This document shows, piece after piece, positions 15,129 through 24,056 of a stretch of DNA of 64,000 nt; within the stretch, counting starts at the first letter, position 1; each line of letters begins with the position of its first letter. Source of the DNA: Treponema sp. C6A8 (GTDB lineage: Bacteria > Spirochaetota > Spirochaetia > Treponematales > Treponemataceae). Where the stretch lies: positions 1-64,000 of the forward strand of contig NZ_JHVB01000007.1 of assembly GCF_000619925.1 (NCBI RefSeq). The letters run 5' to 3'. The position numbers and the translations under genes were made by a program. Under the pieces are notes generated by a model. It was given only the letters and a program-made list of their open reading frames with translations, made no database searches and had not been told where the DNA came from.

Positions 15129-15356
15129 CTACATCATATTACAGCCCGATTTTCTTTCTTCCGGATGTGCTACTTCAAAGCCGCAGTTGGCTTCCATGTT
15201 GAGCTCGCGGAGTTCTTTTATGCCGTCAATATAGAGCTGATAGTTGATGCCTGTGGATTCATAACCGCAGCCTACGTCGTAATCATCACCCAAAGATTCG
15301 CGGACAATCTGCTCTCGCTGTTCACGGGTTGTGTCTTTAATCAAAATACTTGCCAT
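15129..15356 (-). CDS. small conserved hypothetical protein
   Basis: A 75-residue protein opening MASILIKDTTREQREQIVRE, then YDVGCGYESTGINYQLYIDG and KELRELNMEANCGFEVA. Proteins with this start (A-[SN]-I-L-I-K-[DN]-T-T-x-x-Q-R-E-Q-I-V), a central cysteine-containing loop and the YIDGxxELRExN motif recur in treponemes and Firmicutes without an assigned function. It is cytosolic and has no obvious partner here. Its C-terminus overlaps the decayed kinase region. Confidence 0.65.
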   Translation of the reverse strand: MASILIKDTTREQREQIVRESLGDDYDVGCGYESTGINYQLYIDGIKELRELNMEANCGFEVAHPEERKSGCNMM

Positions 15357-15580
15357 GAGATGTATTTTATCATGAAACGATTAAAATGAGTATTATGTGG
15401 CGGTATTAGAAAAAAATTAAAATTCTATTACACAAAGTTTCTTATTTTGATATTATAATCACACTTTTCAAAAGATTGCCTAATCTTATTAAGAGCGGTT
15501 TTGCCGCAATCTTCTATGCTCATGCGCAAGGTCTTTGCGTAGTTTAATGCAATCACAATTACATTTTTATGGAGTTTCGT

Positions 15581-16045
15581 ATGCCAAAATCTTTGGGACA
15601 GGAAATTCTTTTTACCATTCTGATGGTATTTGTTATGGTTTATGCAATGGTTTGCTACAACATTGCACTTGCGATGGGAGGACTTTCTAATTCAGTTTTT
15701 CTGCTTGCCTTCCATGAACTTCCAATCATGATGCCGATAGCTTTTATGCTTGATTTTGTTATTGTTGGACCGATTGCCAAGAAAATCACTTTTTCAAAGT
15801 TCAATCTGGGAGAGACGAATCCGGTGTTTATCATTCTTTCAATTTCAATCTGCTCTGTTTGGTTGATGTGCCCGCTTATGAGTCTTGCGGCAACAATTCT
15901 TTTTAAGGGTGGCTTTCAGAAAGAGATGATTTCCATCTGGCTTCAGACTACAGCTTTCAATTATCCGATGGCCGCTTTCTGGCAGCTGCTTGTTGCAGGT
16001 CCGGTGGTGAGGGCTGTTTTTGGTCTAATTTTCAAAAGCAAGTAA
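15581..16045 (+). CDS. DUF2798 membrane protein
   Basis: A 154-residue protein with four transmembrane helices in two similar halves, as in DUF2798. The first half reads LFTILMVFVMVYAMVCYNIALAMGG and MMPIAFMLDFVIVGPIAKKI; the second half begins NPVFIILSISICSVWLMCPLMSL and ends YPMAAFWQLLVAGPVVRAVF. The repeated pattern of hydrophobic stretch, then [FL]-x-x-[LQ]-[LF]-[VL]-[VA]-[GP]-P-[IV] marks an internal duplication. The ATG at 15581 is chosen because GGAG lies 6 bases upstream. The function is unknown. About 110 bases of leader downstream of a TATAAT at 15454-15459 contain short hairpins. Confidence 0.8.
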   Translation: MPKSLGQEILFTILMVFVMVYAMVCYNIALAMGGLSNSVFLLAFHELPIMMPIAFMLDFVIVGPIAKKITFSKFNLGETNPVFIILSISICSVWLMCPLMSLAATILFKGGFQKEMISIWLQTTAFNYPMAAFWQLLVAGPVVRAVFGLIFKSK

Positions 16046-16163
16046 TCCCGCAAAGTAAAGCTGTATGGAATAAATCCCCCGTATTAACAAAACTAAAATT
16101 AAAACTATTTGGTATTGACCGGATAACGAGAAATCATTAAAAATCTCTATAGGAGGGGGAAAT

Positions 16164-16286
16164 ATGCCACCGTTTATAATCGTTTTAATTTTAGTTTTCT
16201 TTTTGGGATTTTTAATTAAAAATGTAAATATTGTAATTAAAAGACTTTTTTCATTTTTTACTCTTTGTTGTTATTTTTTTTTTTGA
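16164..16286 (+). CDS. possible 40-residue hydrophobic small protein
   Basis: A very strong ribosome site, AGGAGGGGG (16151-16159), stands 4 bases before an ATG that opens a 40-residue frame. It has one clear membrane helix (PFIIVLILVFFLGFLI), a basic middle (KNVNIVIKRL) and a phenylalanine-rich end. The 3' end overlaps the convergent MFS gene by about 36 bases. The size, hydrophobicity and isolated ribosome site resemble small membrane regulators or toxins. No homologue is recognised, and expression is not demonstrated. Confidence 0.4.
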   Translation: MPPFIIVLILVFFLGFLIKNVNIVIKRLFSFFTLCCYFFF

Positions 16287-17459
16287 AATGAAGCCCAAAA
16301 GTAGGAGAGTGGCAATCATAACTACAGGGAATATCCCTCCTGCCATAAGTCCCCGCTGCAAATTGTCTCCTGCAGCCTGACTGATGTTTCCTACAAGTGC
16401 TGGTCCCGCAGAACCACCCAGATCACCTGCCATCGCAAGCATTGCAAAAAAGGCTGTACCGCCCCTCGGAATTTTAGGAGCGCATACACTTATTGTGCCC
16501 GGCCACATAATGCCGACAGAAAATCCACAGATAACACAACCCAAAAGACTCATAAGAGAGTTGGGTGACATAGATGCAAGCAGATAGCTTATAAGGCAGA
16601 GTAAGCCGGAAGCAATCATAAAGTGCATAAGGTTTATACGGTCACCGAATTTTCCATAAATTGCTCTCGCAGTTCCCATTGTAATGGCAAAAAGACATGG
16701 GCCTGCAAGGTCGCCCGCAGTTTTAGAAAGACCTAAAGCGCTTTCTGCAAAAGCAGATGCCCACTGTGCCATGGAAAGTTCAGAAGCTCCTGCGCAAACC
16801 ATAAGAATTACTGCAAGATAAAAAAGCGGAAGTCTGAAGAGTTCTGTAATCTTCATTCCTTTTTCTCCGCCAGTCGGATGTTCAATAGGGCAGGTAGCAA
16901 AATTAAAGATGTTTATAAGGGGAACAATTGCCCAAAGACATGCCAGCAGTTTCCAGTTATGAATACCTGCAAATTTAAAGAATAATGTAGAAAGTACAAT
17001 TACGCTTACAGAACCCCAGCAATAAAATGAATGCAAAAGGCTCATCGCAGCTTCTTTATGTTCGAATGGGCATGCTTCAACAATCGGGCTTACCAAAACT
17101 TCTATCAAGCCGCTTCCGATTGCATAAACTACAACGCAGATTATAATTCCGATAAATGAATTCCGGAACAAATCCGGCAAAAATGCCAGCATTACAAGAC
17201 CTGCCGCAGAAGAAACTTCCGAAGCTACAACGCATTTTCTGTATCCGATTTTATCAACAACCTGAGCGCAGATAATATCTACAATCAATTGTGTCATAAA
17301 AAATACAGCAGGAATCAGCGCAATTTTTCCAAGTGCTATATTGTATGTCTTGTGAAAAGTTAAAAACAAAAGCGGCGAAAAATTTGCCGCAATTGCCTGG
17401 GTAATGAATCCCATATAACAGGCGATAAGTGTTTTATTATAGTTTTTTTCTTTAGTCAT
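16251..17459 (-). CDS. MFS transporter
   Basis: A 402-residue, twelve-helix major facilitator protein. It has the N-terminal IACYMGFITQAIAANFSPLLF, the loop 2-3 motif VVDKIGYRKCVV, similar to the MFS G-x-[IL]-x-D-[RK]-x-G-[RK]-[RK] consensus, and a mid-protein cytoplasmic stretch IEHPTGGEKGMK. Pattern and length suggest a sugar or metabolite carrier of the fucose-permease-like group. It is the last gene of the long minus-strand operon, 10 bases after the HAD gene, and a sugar-phosphate phosphatase just upstream fits a sugar substrate. Confidence 0.85.
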   Translation of the reverse strand: MTKEKNYNKTLIACYMGFITQAIAANFSPLLFLTFHKTYNIALGKIALIPAVFFMTQLIVDIICAQVVDKIGYRKCVVASEVSSAAGLVMLAFLPDLFRNSFIGIIICVVVYAIGSGLIEVLVSPIVEACPFEHKEAAMSLLHSFYCWGSVSVIVLSTLFFKFAGIHNWKLLACLWAIVPLINIFNFATCPIEHPTGGEKGMKITELFRLPLFYLAVILMVCAGASELSMAQWASAFAESALGLSKTAGDLAGPCLFAITMGTARAIYGKFGDRINLMHFMIASGLLCLISYLLASMSPNSLMSLLGCVICGFSVGIMWPGTISVCAPKIPRGGTAFFAMLAMAGDLGGSAGPALVGNISQAAGDNLQRGLMAGGIFPVVMIATLLLLGFISKKKITTKSKK

Positions 17460-17469
17460 ATTCTATTTA

Positions 17470-18291
17470 TTATAATACGACTTCTCTTAAAAAATCTGCA
17501 ATGCCGTCGTTATTATTATCTTTTTTGGTTACGAATTTTGCAATTTTTTTGATTTCATCAAGTCCGTTACACATAGCAACGCCATAACCGCACATTCTTA
17601 TCATGCTTTCATCGTTCATGCTGTCGCCAAAGCCCATCGTTTTTTCAATTCCAAAACCAAGATTTTTTGAAAGCCAGGAGATTGCTTCTCCTTTTCCGCA
17701 TTCTGGTGGCAGAATTTCAAGAAAGTAAGGTTTACTGATAAAGATAACAGCCCGCTTACCAAACTCTTTGCGTAAAATATCCTGAAGCTTTAAAAGTTCT
17801 GATGGTTCTCCAGGAATCAGCATCTTTGTAAAGCCTTTTTTCAAGAACTCCTCAAAGTTTTCTACCTCTATCCCTTTTAAGCCGCACAAATCAACATCAA
17901 GCTTTGTCCATTTTGTTTCTTCACGGTAGTAAATGATGTCTGGGGTATAAACTTCAGATCTGAGTCCGTATTCTTCTGCAATCTGATTTGCGCGAAGCAG
18001 AATTTCAGGTTCTACCTTACGGCAAAAAATCTGTTCTCTTTTATGAAGGTCAAAAATGCTGCAGCCATTAATTGCAATAAGATAGCGGCCGGTTTCTTTT
18101 CCTGCAATTTCCAGACGGCGTACATAAGGAAGAATTGCTTCTTCGGCGCGGCCGGAACACAAAACGACGTAAATGCCTTTTTCTGCACATTCACGGATAG
18201 CAAGCACAGTTTCGTCAGTAATCTGACGTTCATCGTTTAAAAGAGTATCGTCTAAATCAAGTGCAATCAGTTTAACATCCAGTTTTTCCAT
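17470..18291 (-). CDS. Cof-type HAD-IIB phosphatase
   Basis: A 273-residue HAD hydrolase with the type IIB cap. Motif I is LIALDLDDTLLNDE, motif II VLCSGR, and motif IV GFGDSMNDESMIRMCG followed by GVAMCNGLDEIKKIA, which all match Cof/YidA proteins. These cytosolic enzymes dephosphorylate sugar phosphates or flavin phosphates in a Mg-dependent manner. It lies 10 bases after the NSS transporter and 10 before the MFS transporter, so it is part of the same operon. The precise substrate is not predictable. Confidence 0.9.
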   Translation of the reverse strand: MEKLDVKLIALDLDDTLLNDERQITDETVLAIRECAEKGIYVVLCSGRAEEAILPYVRRLEIAGKETGRYLIAINGCSIFDLHKREQIFCRKVEPEILLRANQIAEEYGLRSEVYTPDIIYYREETKWTKLDVDLCGLKGIEVENFEEFLKKGFTKMLIPGEPSELLKLQDILRKEFGKRAVIFISKPYFLEILPPECGKGEAISWLSKNLGFGIEKTMGFGDSMNDESMIRMCGYGVAMCNGLDEIKKIAKFVTKKDNNNDGIADFLREVVL

Positions 18292-18301
18292 TGCTTATTC
18301 C

Positions 18302-19684
18302 TTAATGCTGTGGATTAAGAAAGAATTTCTGAATATAACCTGCAAACCAGATTATCAGAATTATAACAGGAAGAATTCTTGTAAAGTAGAATTTGAGCTT
18401 TTTAGGGAACTTAATTCCGTTTCCAGTGTTTGCTTCTTCTATGAAATTATTATAGCCCCAGCCAAAATGCGAAGTACAGAAAACAAGATAGAGTAAAGAA
18501 CCAAGAGGAAGAAGATTGTTAGAAACAATGAAATCCTCCAAATCCTGGATGTTTCCGATTTTTGGAATTGAAAGACCGCTCAATACATTAAAGCCCAGTA
18601 CACAAGGCAGAGAAAGAAGCGCAACTCCAATTACGTTAATCATTACGGCTTTATTGCGTCCCCAGCTAAAAAGCTCCATTGTAGAAGCAATTATGTTTTC
18701 AAAAACTGCAATTACAGTAGTAAGGGCAGCAAAAGACATAAAGAGGAAGAAAATTGTTCCCCAAAGACGGCTTAAGGACATAGAATTAAAAATATTTGGA
18801 AGTGTGATAAAAATAAGTCCTGGTCCCTGACCCGGATTTACATCATAAGCAAAACATGTCGGGAAGATGATAAAGCCTGCCATAAGTGCTACAAAAGTAT
18901 CAAGCGCTATAACATTGAGGGCTTCTCCCATAAGGGCTTTTTCCTTTCCAATATAAGAACCAAAAATTGAAAGGGCACCGATTCCGAGGGAAAGAGTAAA
19001 GAAGGCCTGGCCCATTGCGGCAAAAATAACTTCACCGATTCCGTATTCAACTATTTTAGAAAAATCTGGTTTTAAATAGAAAGCAAGACCTTTTGAAGCT
19101 CCAGGCAGTGTAAGTGCGCGGATAACAAGAATCAACATAAGTCCAAGAAGGCTTGTCATGATGATTGTTGAAACTTTTTCAACACCGTTTTTAAGACCAT
19201 GGCGGCAGATTGCAAAACCAATTACAACGACTACTAACATCCACTCTATCTGTTCAACCGGATTGGCAAGTAAATCGATAAATACCGATGCAATCTGTGA
19301 AGAATCTTTTCCTGAGAATACACCGTTGGCGCTTTTGAAGATATAAGCGAACATCCAGCCGGCTACACTTGTGTAGAACATCATAAGAAGATAGTTTCCG
19401 GCGAGTGCAAAATATCCTAAAAGATGCCATTTTGTATTTTCTGGTTCAAGTGTGTGAAATGAACGGGTAGGACTTTTTCCGCTTGCACGACCAACAGCAA
19501 ATTCGGCTACCATAATAGGTGCGCCGAGTATAATTAAAAACAAAATATAAAAAAGAACAAAGGCTGCTCCGCCATACTGCCCTGTAATGAAAGGGAAACG
19601 CCATACGTTTCCAAGGCCGATTGCGCAGCCTGCAGAAGTCATAATAAATCCAATTCGTGATTTAAAGTTTTCTCTATTTTCCAT
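18302..19684 (-). CDS. sodium-dependent transporter of the NSS (SNF) family
   Basis: A 460-residue, eleven- to twelve-helix neurotransmitter:sodium symporter homologue, like LeuT or MhsT. The hallmark first helix is GFIMTSAGCAIGLGNVWRFP, followed by YGGAAFVLFYILFLIILGAP, and helix 6 is present as QAFFTLSLGIGALSIFGSY. Such proteins import amino acids with sodium. It lies 21 bases after the RsbW-like kinase gene and 10 before a HAD phosphatase, inside the long operon; link to partner-switching signalling is by position only. Confidence 0.92.
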   Translation of the reverse strand: MENRENFKSRIGFIMTSAGCAIGLGNVWRFPFITGQYGGAAFVLFYILFLIILGAPIMVAEFAVGRASGKSPTRSFHTLEPENTKWHLLGYFALAGNYLLMMFYTSVAGWMFAYIFKSANGVFSGKDSSQIASVFIDLLANPVEQIEWMLVVVVIGFAICRHGLKNGVEKVSTIIMTSLLGLMLILVIRALTLPGASKGLAFYLKPDFSKIVEYGIGEVIFAAMGQAFFTLSLGIGALSIFGSYIGKEKALMGEALNVIALDTFVALMAGFIIFPTCFAYDVNPGQGPGLIFITLPNIFNSMSLSRLWGTIFFLFMSFAALTTVIAVFENIIASTMELFSWGRNKAVMINVIGVALLSLPCVLGFNVLSGLSIPKIGNIQDLEDFIVSNNLLPLGSLLYLVFCTSHFGWGYNNFIEEANTGNGIKFPKKLKFYFTRILPVIILIIWFAGYIQKFFLNPQH

Positions 19685-19705
19685 AATAGAGAAAAGTATA
19701 GCAAA

Positions 19706-20110
19706 TTAGAACTTTTTAGTCATTGTAAGGATATTTTTCCCGTCTTTGCGTTCGTACTCGACTGAATCCATAAATTTTTTTGTAAGGAAGATGCCAAGTC
19801 CACCAATTCCGCGTTCTTCAGCGCTCAAAGTAACATCAGGATCTTCTGCTGCAAGAGGGTCAAAAGCTTTTCCGCTGTCAATAAAACGTAAAGTGAGCAG
19901 AGCGCCGTCTGAAATTTCAGCTTCTATAATTGCATCTCCTTTATCAGGAGTATAGGCGTAATTTGCAATGTTTACGAAGACTTCTTCTACGGCAACATCT
20001 AACTGTGTGAGCGCCTTTATATCTGCATCAATTCCGGCTTTTTCAAGACTTTCGTGGATAAAGTCCTGGACTGTATCCAGCATTTGTGTTTCAGCTTTTA
20101 CGTTAAGCAC
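19706..20110 (-). CDS. RsbW/SpoIIAB-like anti-sigma (HATPase) kinase
   Basis: A 134-residue GHKL ATP-binding domain standing alone. The N-box is VAVEEVFVNIANYAYTP (39-55, with E42/E43 and N47), the G1 region LRFIDSGKAFDP (75-86) and the lid/G2 loop ERGIGGLGIFLTKK (99-112). Such proteins phosphorylate a STAS antagonist or bind a sigma factor, reversing when the antagonist is dephosphorylated. Its gene is 3 bases behind the SpoIIE-type phosphatase and the operon's first gene encodes a STAS protein, so all three parts of a partner switch are present. No sigma factor gene lies in the window. Confidence 0.9.
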   Translation of the reverse strand: MLNVKAETQMLDTVQDFIHESLEKAGIDADIKALTQLDVAVEEVFVNIANYAYTPDKGDAIIEAEISDGALLTLRFIDSGKAFDPLAAEDPDVTLSAEERGIGGLGIFLTKKFMDSVEYERKDGKNILTMTKKF

Positions 20111-20113
20111 TTC

Positions 20114-21739
20114 CTACTCCTCCGCGCCTTTGGCGCTATCATTTTTCATAATAAACTGCAGCATTGTGATGTCATCAAACTGGTCAGTTTCCCCTACAAA
20201 CTCATCAATTTTATTCTTTATGTGTGTCAGCGTGTCCGGCGCATTCATATTCTGAGTGCCCTGAACTGCTGAAAGAAGACGATTGTCGCCAAACAGCCTG
20301 TTCTTGCTGTCTGTTGCTTCGGTAACACCGTCTGTATAAACAAAAATTCGGTCTCCGGCGGTCAGCTTTACCGAGTGCTCCTGATATGGAAGTCCTGACA
20401 TTCCGCCAAGTACAAAGTTCGGTTTTTCTGAAAGGAAAGAAAAGTTTTCCTTCTGGTAGATTACCGGGAAAGGGTGACCTGCATTTACATATTTAAGTTC
20501 ACCAGTGCTGAAGGTAAGAATTCCAAGCCAGCAGGTTACAAAGAGGTTTTCTTCGTTGCCCTTGCAAAGCTGATTGTTTGTGCGTTCAAATATTTCTTTT
20601 GGAGAAAGACCTTGCTCGGCGTATGAAGAAATAAGGGTTTTTGCAGTCATCATGAAGAGGGCGGCAGGAACTCCTTTTCCAGAAACATCGCCTACCACAA
20701 GCATAATGTGGTCGTCATCCAGAAGCATATAATCGTAAAGGTCGCCGCCTACCTCCTTGGCAGGGGTCATTGTAGCAAAAAGGTCAAAATCTTTTCGGTC
20801 AGGGAATGGCGGATATCCGCTTGGAAGGGCATCCAGCTGGATTTTTGCTGCCAGGTTTAATTCCGTGCTGATTCGCTCTTTTTCGGCGGTAACTTTTGTG
20901 AGTTCCTTGATATTTCGGCAAACGTCATTTTCCATCTGGTGAACCGAATGGGCAAGAATACCAAGTTCATCCCGATTCTTGATGTGCAGAAGATTATCTG
21001 ATGGTTCGCCGCCCCATGATGCAAAATGGTCAGTTTCGCGGGTAATCATCATTACCGGGCTGATAAAGTTTGTATTAAAATAAGAACCGAACACAAAGAT
21101 AAATGCAACGGCAAAAATTATTTCTGCTATAAGAATTAATTTAAGATATGAATGGCGGGCATTTACAAATTCCTGAACAGGTTTTTGAGTTCCGACAACC
21201 GCAATTACAGTTCCGCTCTTGTCGTAAACCGGAACATTTGCAGTGATGTGGGATCCGCTGCGTGTATTAAATGTGTGGCGAACAAGCATTTCTCCGTTTT
21301 CGTAAACACGTTTAATGGAAGCGCTATACTGCTCGTTTTTGTAATCTTCTTCATATCCAATAGGAAATTCCTTCCATTTACCGCCTTTTTTCACTGGGTT
21401 AAAAACATAAGTGATATGAGAATACTCTGGCGGTTCAACAATGGAAACATAAAGAAGATTTAAATCAAATTTATCAACAAAGTCCTGAAGAACTTCTCTT
21501 GTTGCTTCGTATTCAGCATCAGGGGTTTTCTGCCTTCCGTAATAGATCAGTTTTTCTGCATTCAGGTTTTCCCGAACTGTTGCGCAGATGGAGAGAACAG
21601 ACGTGTCATACTGATTTTTGAATTGAGTCGTAAAACTCCAGTAGCCGGCAATTGAAATAACGGTACAAAGTAAAAAACCGGTTATAATAACGCTTGAAAC
21701 AATTTTTTTTGTAATAATCGGAATTTTCCGTCGTCTCAT
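20114..21739 (-). CDS. membrane-bound SpoIIE/RsbU-type PP2C phosphatase with extracellular sensor
   Basis: A 541-residue receptor phosphatase. Transmembrane helix 1 spans about 14-32, a periplasmic sensor of Cache type about 35-195, helix 2 about 198-220 (LILIAEIIFAVAFIFVFGSY), a HAMP-like linker about 222-280 and a coiled coil to about 305. The SpoIIE domain (about 315-535) keeps the metal aspartates in AKEVGGDLYDYML and VVGDVSGKGVPAALFM. It would sense a small molecule outside and dephosphorylate the STAS protein, freeing the RsbW-like partner's target. It is 3 bases upstream of the anti-sigma kinase gene. Confidence 0.92.
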   Translation of the reverse strand: MRRRKIPIITKKIVSSVIITGFLLCTVISIAGYWSFTTQFKNQYDTSVLSICATVRENLNAEKLIYYGRQKTPDAEYEATREVLQDFVDKFDLNLLYVSIVEPPEYSHITYVFNPVKKGGKWKEFPIGYEEDYKNEQYSASIKRVYENGEMLVRHTFNTRSGSHITANVPVYDKSGTVIAVVGTQKPVQEFVNARHSYLKLILIAEIIFAVAFIFVFGSYFNTNFISPVMMITRETDHFASWGGEPSDNLLHIKNRDELGILAHSVHQMENDVCRNIKELTKVTAEKERISTELNLAAKIQLDALPSGYPPFPDRKDFDLFATMTPAKEVGGDLYDYMLLDDDHIMLVVGDVSGKGVPAALFMMTAKTLISSYAEQGLSPKEIFERTNNQLCKGNEENLFVTCWLGILTFSTGELKYVNAGHPFPVIYQKENFSFLSEKPNFVLGGMSGLPYQEHSVKLTAGDRIFVYTDGVTEATDSKNRLFGDNRLLSAVQGTQNMNAPDTLTHIKNKIDEFVGETDQFDDITMLQFIMKNDSAKGAEE

Positions 21740-21763
21740 ACCCTAAATTATAACACGGATTTT

Positions 21764-23275
21764 CTATAATGCACGAAAAACTCGTTTTCCGCCAGGACTA
21801 ATTGCTTTTTGAGGGCAGACAAGAATACAAAGGTGACAGCCGACACATTTTTTCGGATCCATATTGATCTTCCTTTCTGAAGTAAGTTCAAGTGCCTGAT
21901 GTCCGCCGTCCGAGCAGGAAATAGTACAGCGTCCGCAGCCGACGCATTTTTGTCTGTTGAATTTTGGATATACTATCGAATCTCTTTCCAAACTGTCTGT
22001 ATTTAAATAGAAGGAATCAAGCGAAAGTCCCTTCATTTCTGAAATAGACTTAAAACCTTTTTGATTCATGTATAGGGCAAGTCCGGATTTTAAATCTTCA
22101 ATAATTCTGTAGCCGTATTTCATAACGGCAGTTGTAATCTGGAGGGAGCCTGCACCGAGCAGAATAAACTCTGCTGCATCCGTCCAGTTTTCAATTCCAC
22201 CCATGCCAGCAATGTGAAGATTGTTAAGATTCTTATTCAGTCCAAGCTCTGCAATAAAGCGGAGGGCGATTGGTTTTACTGCTGTGCCGCTGTAACCGCC
22301 CAGCGCCGATTTTCCGTGAACGGAAGGGGCGCTTACGTAGGTGTGCAGATTTACGCCTGTTACGCTTTTTATTGTATTGATTGCAGAAATTCCGTCTGCG
22401 CCGCCTTTTTTTGCCGCCTCGGCAGCCGGACTCATATTTGCAACATTGGGAGTAAGTTTTGCAATGACTGGTATTTTACATGCCGATTTTGCCGCCCGTG
22501 TAAAAGATTCTACAAGTTCAGGGACCTGTCCTATATCAGAGCCCAGTCCTTCGTCAGCCATATTTGGGCAGGAAAAATTAAGTTCAATGGCATCGGCGCC
22601 AGCTTCCTCACATTTTTTAGATAGCGTTCCCCATTCTTCTTCGTTTTGTCCCATAATTGAAGCCAGAATGAATTTTGAAGGGTATTTTTCTTTTAAATGG
22701 CGGAAGATTTCCATATTTTCTTCTACGCTGTGATCAGAAAGCTGCTCAATATTTTTGAATCCGATAAAAGAATTGTTGTCGCCTTCAAGAGAAGAAAAAC
22801 GCGGAGAACACTCATGGATAGGGAAGTTGCAGATTGTCTTGAAACAGACTCCAGCCCAGCCAGCCTCAAAAGCGCGGGCGCACATATCATAAGTACTTGC
22901 AACAACAGAAGAAGATAGAAGAAAAGGGTTTTCAATTGGAATTCCGCATATGTCACTTTTAAGACAGGAAAAATCTACCGAGTTTACGTCTTCAAGATCG
23001 TGGGGAAGTGAGCGTACATAGTAAAGCTGTTTAATCAGCTGTGTAATCTTTACTTGTCCGTTTTTTATGCAGGAGATTTCACAGGGAGCAGAGCAGCCGG
23101 AACATGGATTTTTCTCTGGCAGAGTCAAAGAGGCGTATTCTTCATTTTCAAACCAGATGCTTCGTAAAAGTTTCCCCGGGTCAATTCCTTGTTTGCAGAC
23201 TTCAGAACAGGGAGGATTACTGCATAAAAGGCAGTTCAGCATATCAGAGCGGTTAATCGTTTTTTGAAAACTCAT
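21764..23275 (-). CDS. PreA-like dihydropyrimidine/dihydroorotate dehydrogenase with iron-sulfur domains
   Basis: A 503-residue fusion. Residues 1-75 carry cysteine motifs like the Fe-S domain of dihydropyrimidine dehydrogenase (LLCSNPPCSEVCKQGIDP, NPCSGCSAPCEISC). Residues 100-420 form an FMN TIM barrel of the dihydroorotate-dehydrogenase family (ELNFSCPN, AKLTPNV and GMGGIENWTDAAEFILLGA), and residues 445-490 hold two ferredoxin motifs, CVGCGRCTISC and CVGCHLCILVCPQ. This is the architecture of PreA with an extra N-terminal half-domain. It would reduce or oxidise a pyrimidine using flavin and ferredoxin-like electrons in the cytosol. No PreT partner lies adjacent. It is the third gene of the STAS operon. 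Confidence 0.88.
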   Translation of the reverse strand: MSFQKTINRSDMLNCLLCSNPPCSEVCKQGIDPGKLLRSIWFENEEYASLTLPEKNPCSGCSAPCEISCIKNGQVKITQLIKQLYYVRSLPHDLEDVNSVDFSCLKSDICGIPIENPFLLSSSVVASTYDMCARAFEAGWAGVCFKTICNFPIHECSPRFSSLEGDNNSFIGFKNIEQLSDHSVEENMEIFRHLKEKYPSKFILASIMGQNEEEWGTLSKKCEEAGADAIELNFSCPNMADEGLGSDIGQVPELVESFTRAAKSACKIPVIAKLTPNVANMSPAAEAAKKGGADGISAINTIKSVTGVNLHTYVSAPSVHGKSALGGYSGTAVKPIALRFIAELGLNKNLNNLHIAGMGGIENWTDAAEFILLGAGSLQITTAVMKYGYRIIEDLKSGLALYMNQKGFKSISEMKGLSLDSFYLNTDSLERDSIVYPKFNRQKCVGCGRCTISCSDGGHQALELTSERKINMDPKKCVGCHLCILVCPQKAISPGGKRVFRAL

Positions 23276-23323
23276 AAAATCCTCCTGAGGTGGGAGCGTG
23301 GCATTAAAATCCTGCCAGGTTCT

Positions 23324-24043
23324 TTACACCGTGCTTCTGCAAATTCTGAATCCCAGAGTTCCAGCTTTTCCTGTTGGCGGAGTAGAAGATCTTGCTGCTG
23401 TGGTGCATAAGACAGCATCATCAAGCCAGCAGCCGCCGCGTTTTACTTTTGAACTTCCTTTTGCAGGACCTGTAGGTGCAAGGTTATTTCCTCCAGGTAG
23501 AGGGCCAAACCAGTCCCAGCACCATTCTTCAACATTGCCTGACATATCAAATAAACCCAATGCGTTAGGTTTTTTCTTTCCAACATCATGAGTTGAAATT
23601 TCGCTGTTTTCGCCGTACCAGGCAACTTCGTCAATATTATCGCTGCCGGAATATAAAAATGCATTTCCAGCCTGTGCAGCGTATTCCCATTCTGCTTCGG
23701 TAGGAAGTCTGAAGCCAGGTCCCTTGAAATTACATACTAAATCATTCCATAAAGGGCTTTTATCTTCTATAGTAGCAAGCTTTGTGTTTCCTTTGACAGA
23801 ATAACATGGAGTCAGTTTGTATGCGTCGCTAAGTGCATTGCAGAAAATAATTGCATCGTACCAGGAAACAGATTCAACCGGATGGTCATCTCCCTTAATT
23901 TTTGAAGGATTGTAATTCATTATTTTTTTGTATAAGGCCTGTGTAACGGGAACTTCTGCCATAAAAAAGTCAAAGATACCGACTTTGCAAATTGAAGTTT
24001 TCTGTGAGCCCATATTAAATTGACCGCCTTTTATGTGAATCAT
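23324..24043 (-). CDS. formylglycine-generating-enzyme-like (SUMF1/FGE-sulfatase domain) protein
   Basis: A 239-residue protein made of one FGE-sulfatase domain. Landmarks are IKGGQFNMGS (2-12), EVPVTQALYKKIM, HPVESVSWYDAIIFCNALS, PGFRLPTEAEWEYAAQAG, NALGLFDMSGNVEEWCWDW and KRGGCWLDDAVLCTTAARSS, closing with GTLGFRICRS. It has no signal peptide. Only some members make formylglycine; many act as C-type-lectin-like binding or iron-oxidase modules. No sulfatase or ergothioneine gene is near. It lies 13 bases behind a STAS gene, so a role in the partner switch or its target process is a reasonable inference. Confidence 0.88.
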   Translation of the reverse strand: MIHIKGGQFNMGSQKTSICKVGIFDFFMAEVPVTQALYKKIMNYNPSKIKGDDHPVESVSWYDAIIFCNALSDAYKLTPCYSVKGNTKLATIEDKSPLWNDLVCNFKGPGFRLPTEAEWEYAAQAGNAFLYSGSDNIDEVAWYGENSEISTHDVGKKKPNALGLFDMSGNVEEWCWDWFGPLPGGNNLAPTGPAKGSSKVKRGGCWLDDAVLCTTAARSSTPPTGKAGTLGFRICRSTV

Positions 24044-24056
24044 TTTTTGACCCCAC

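Noticed and set aside
23324..24043. True formylglycine-generating enzyme for a sulfatase
   Set aside because: No sulfatase gene is in the window and the domain is used for other purposes in many bacteria; only the fold is supported.
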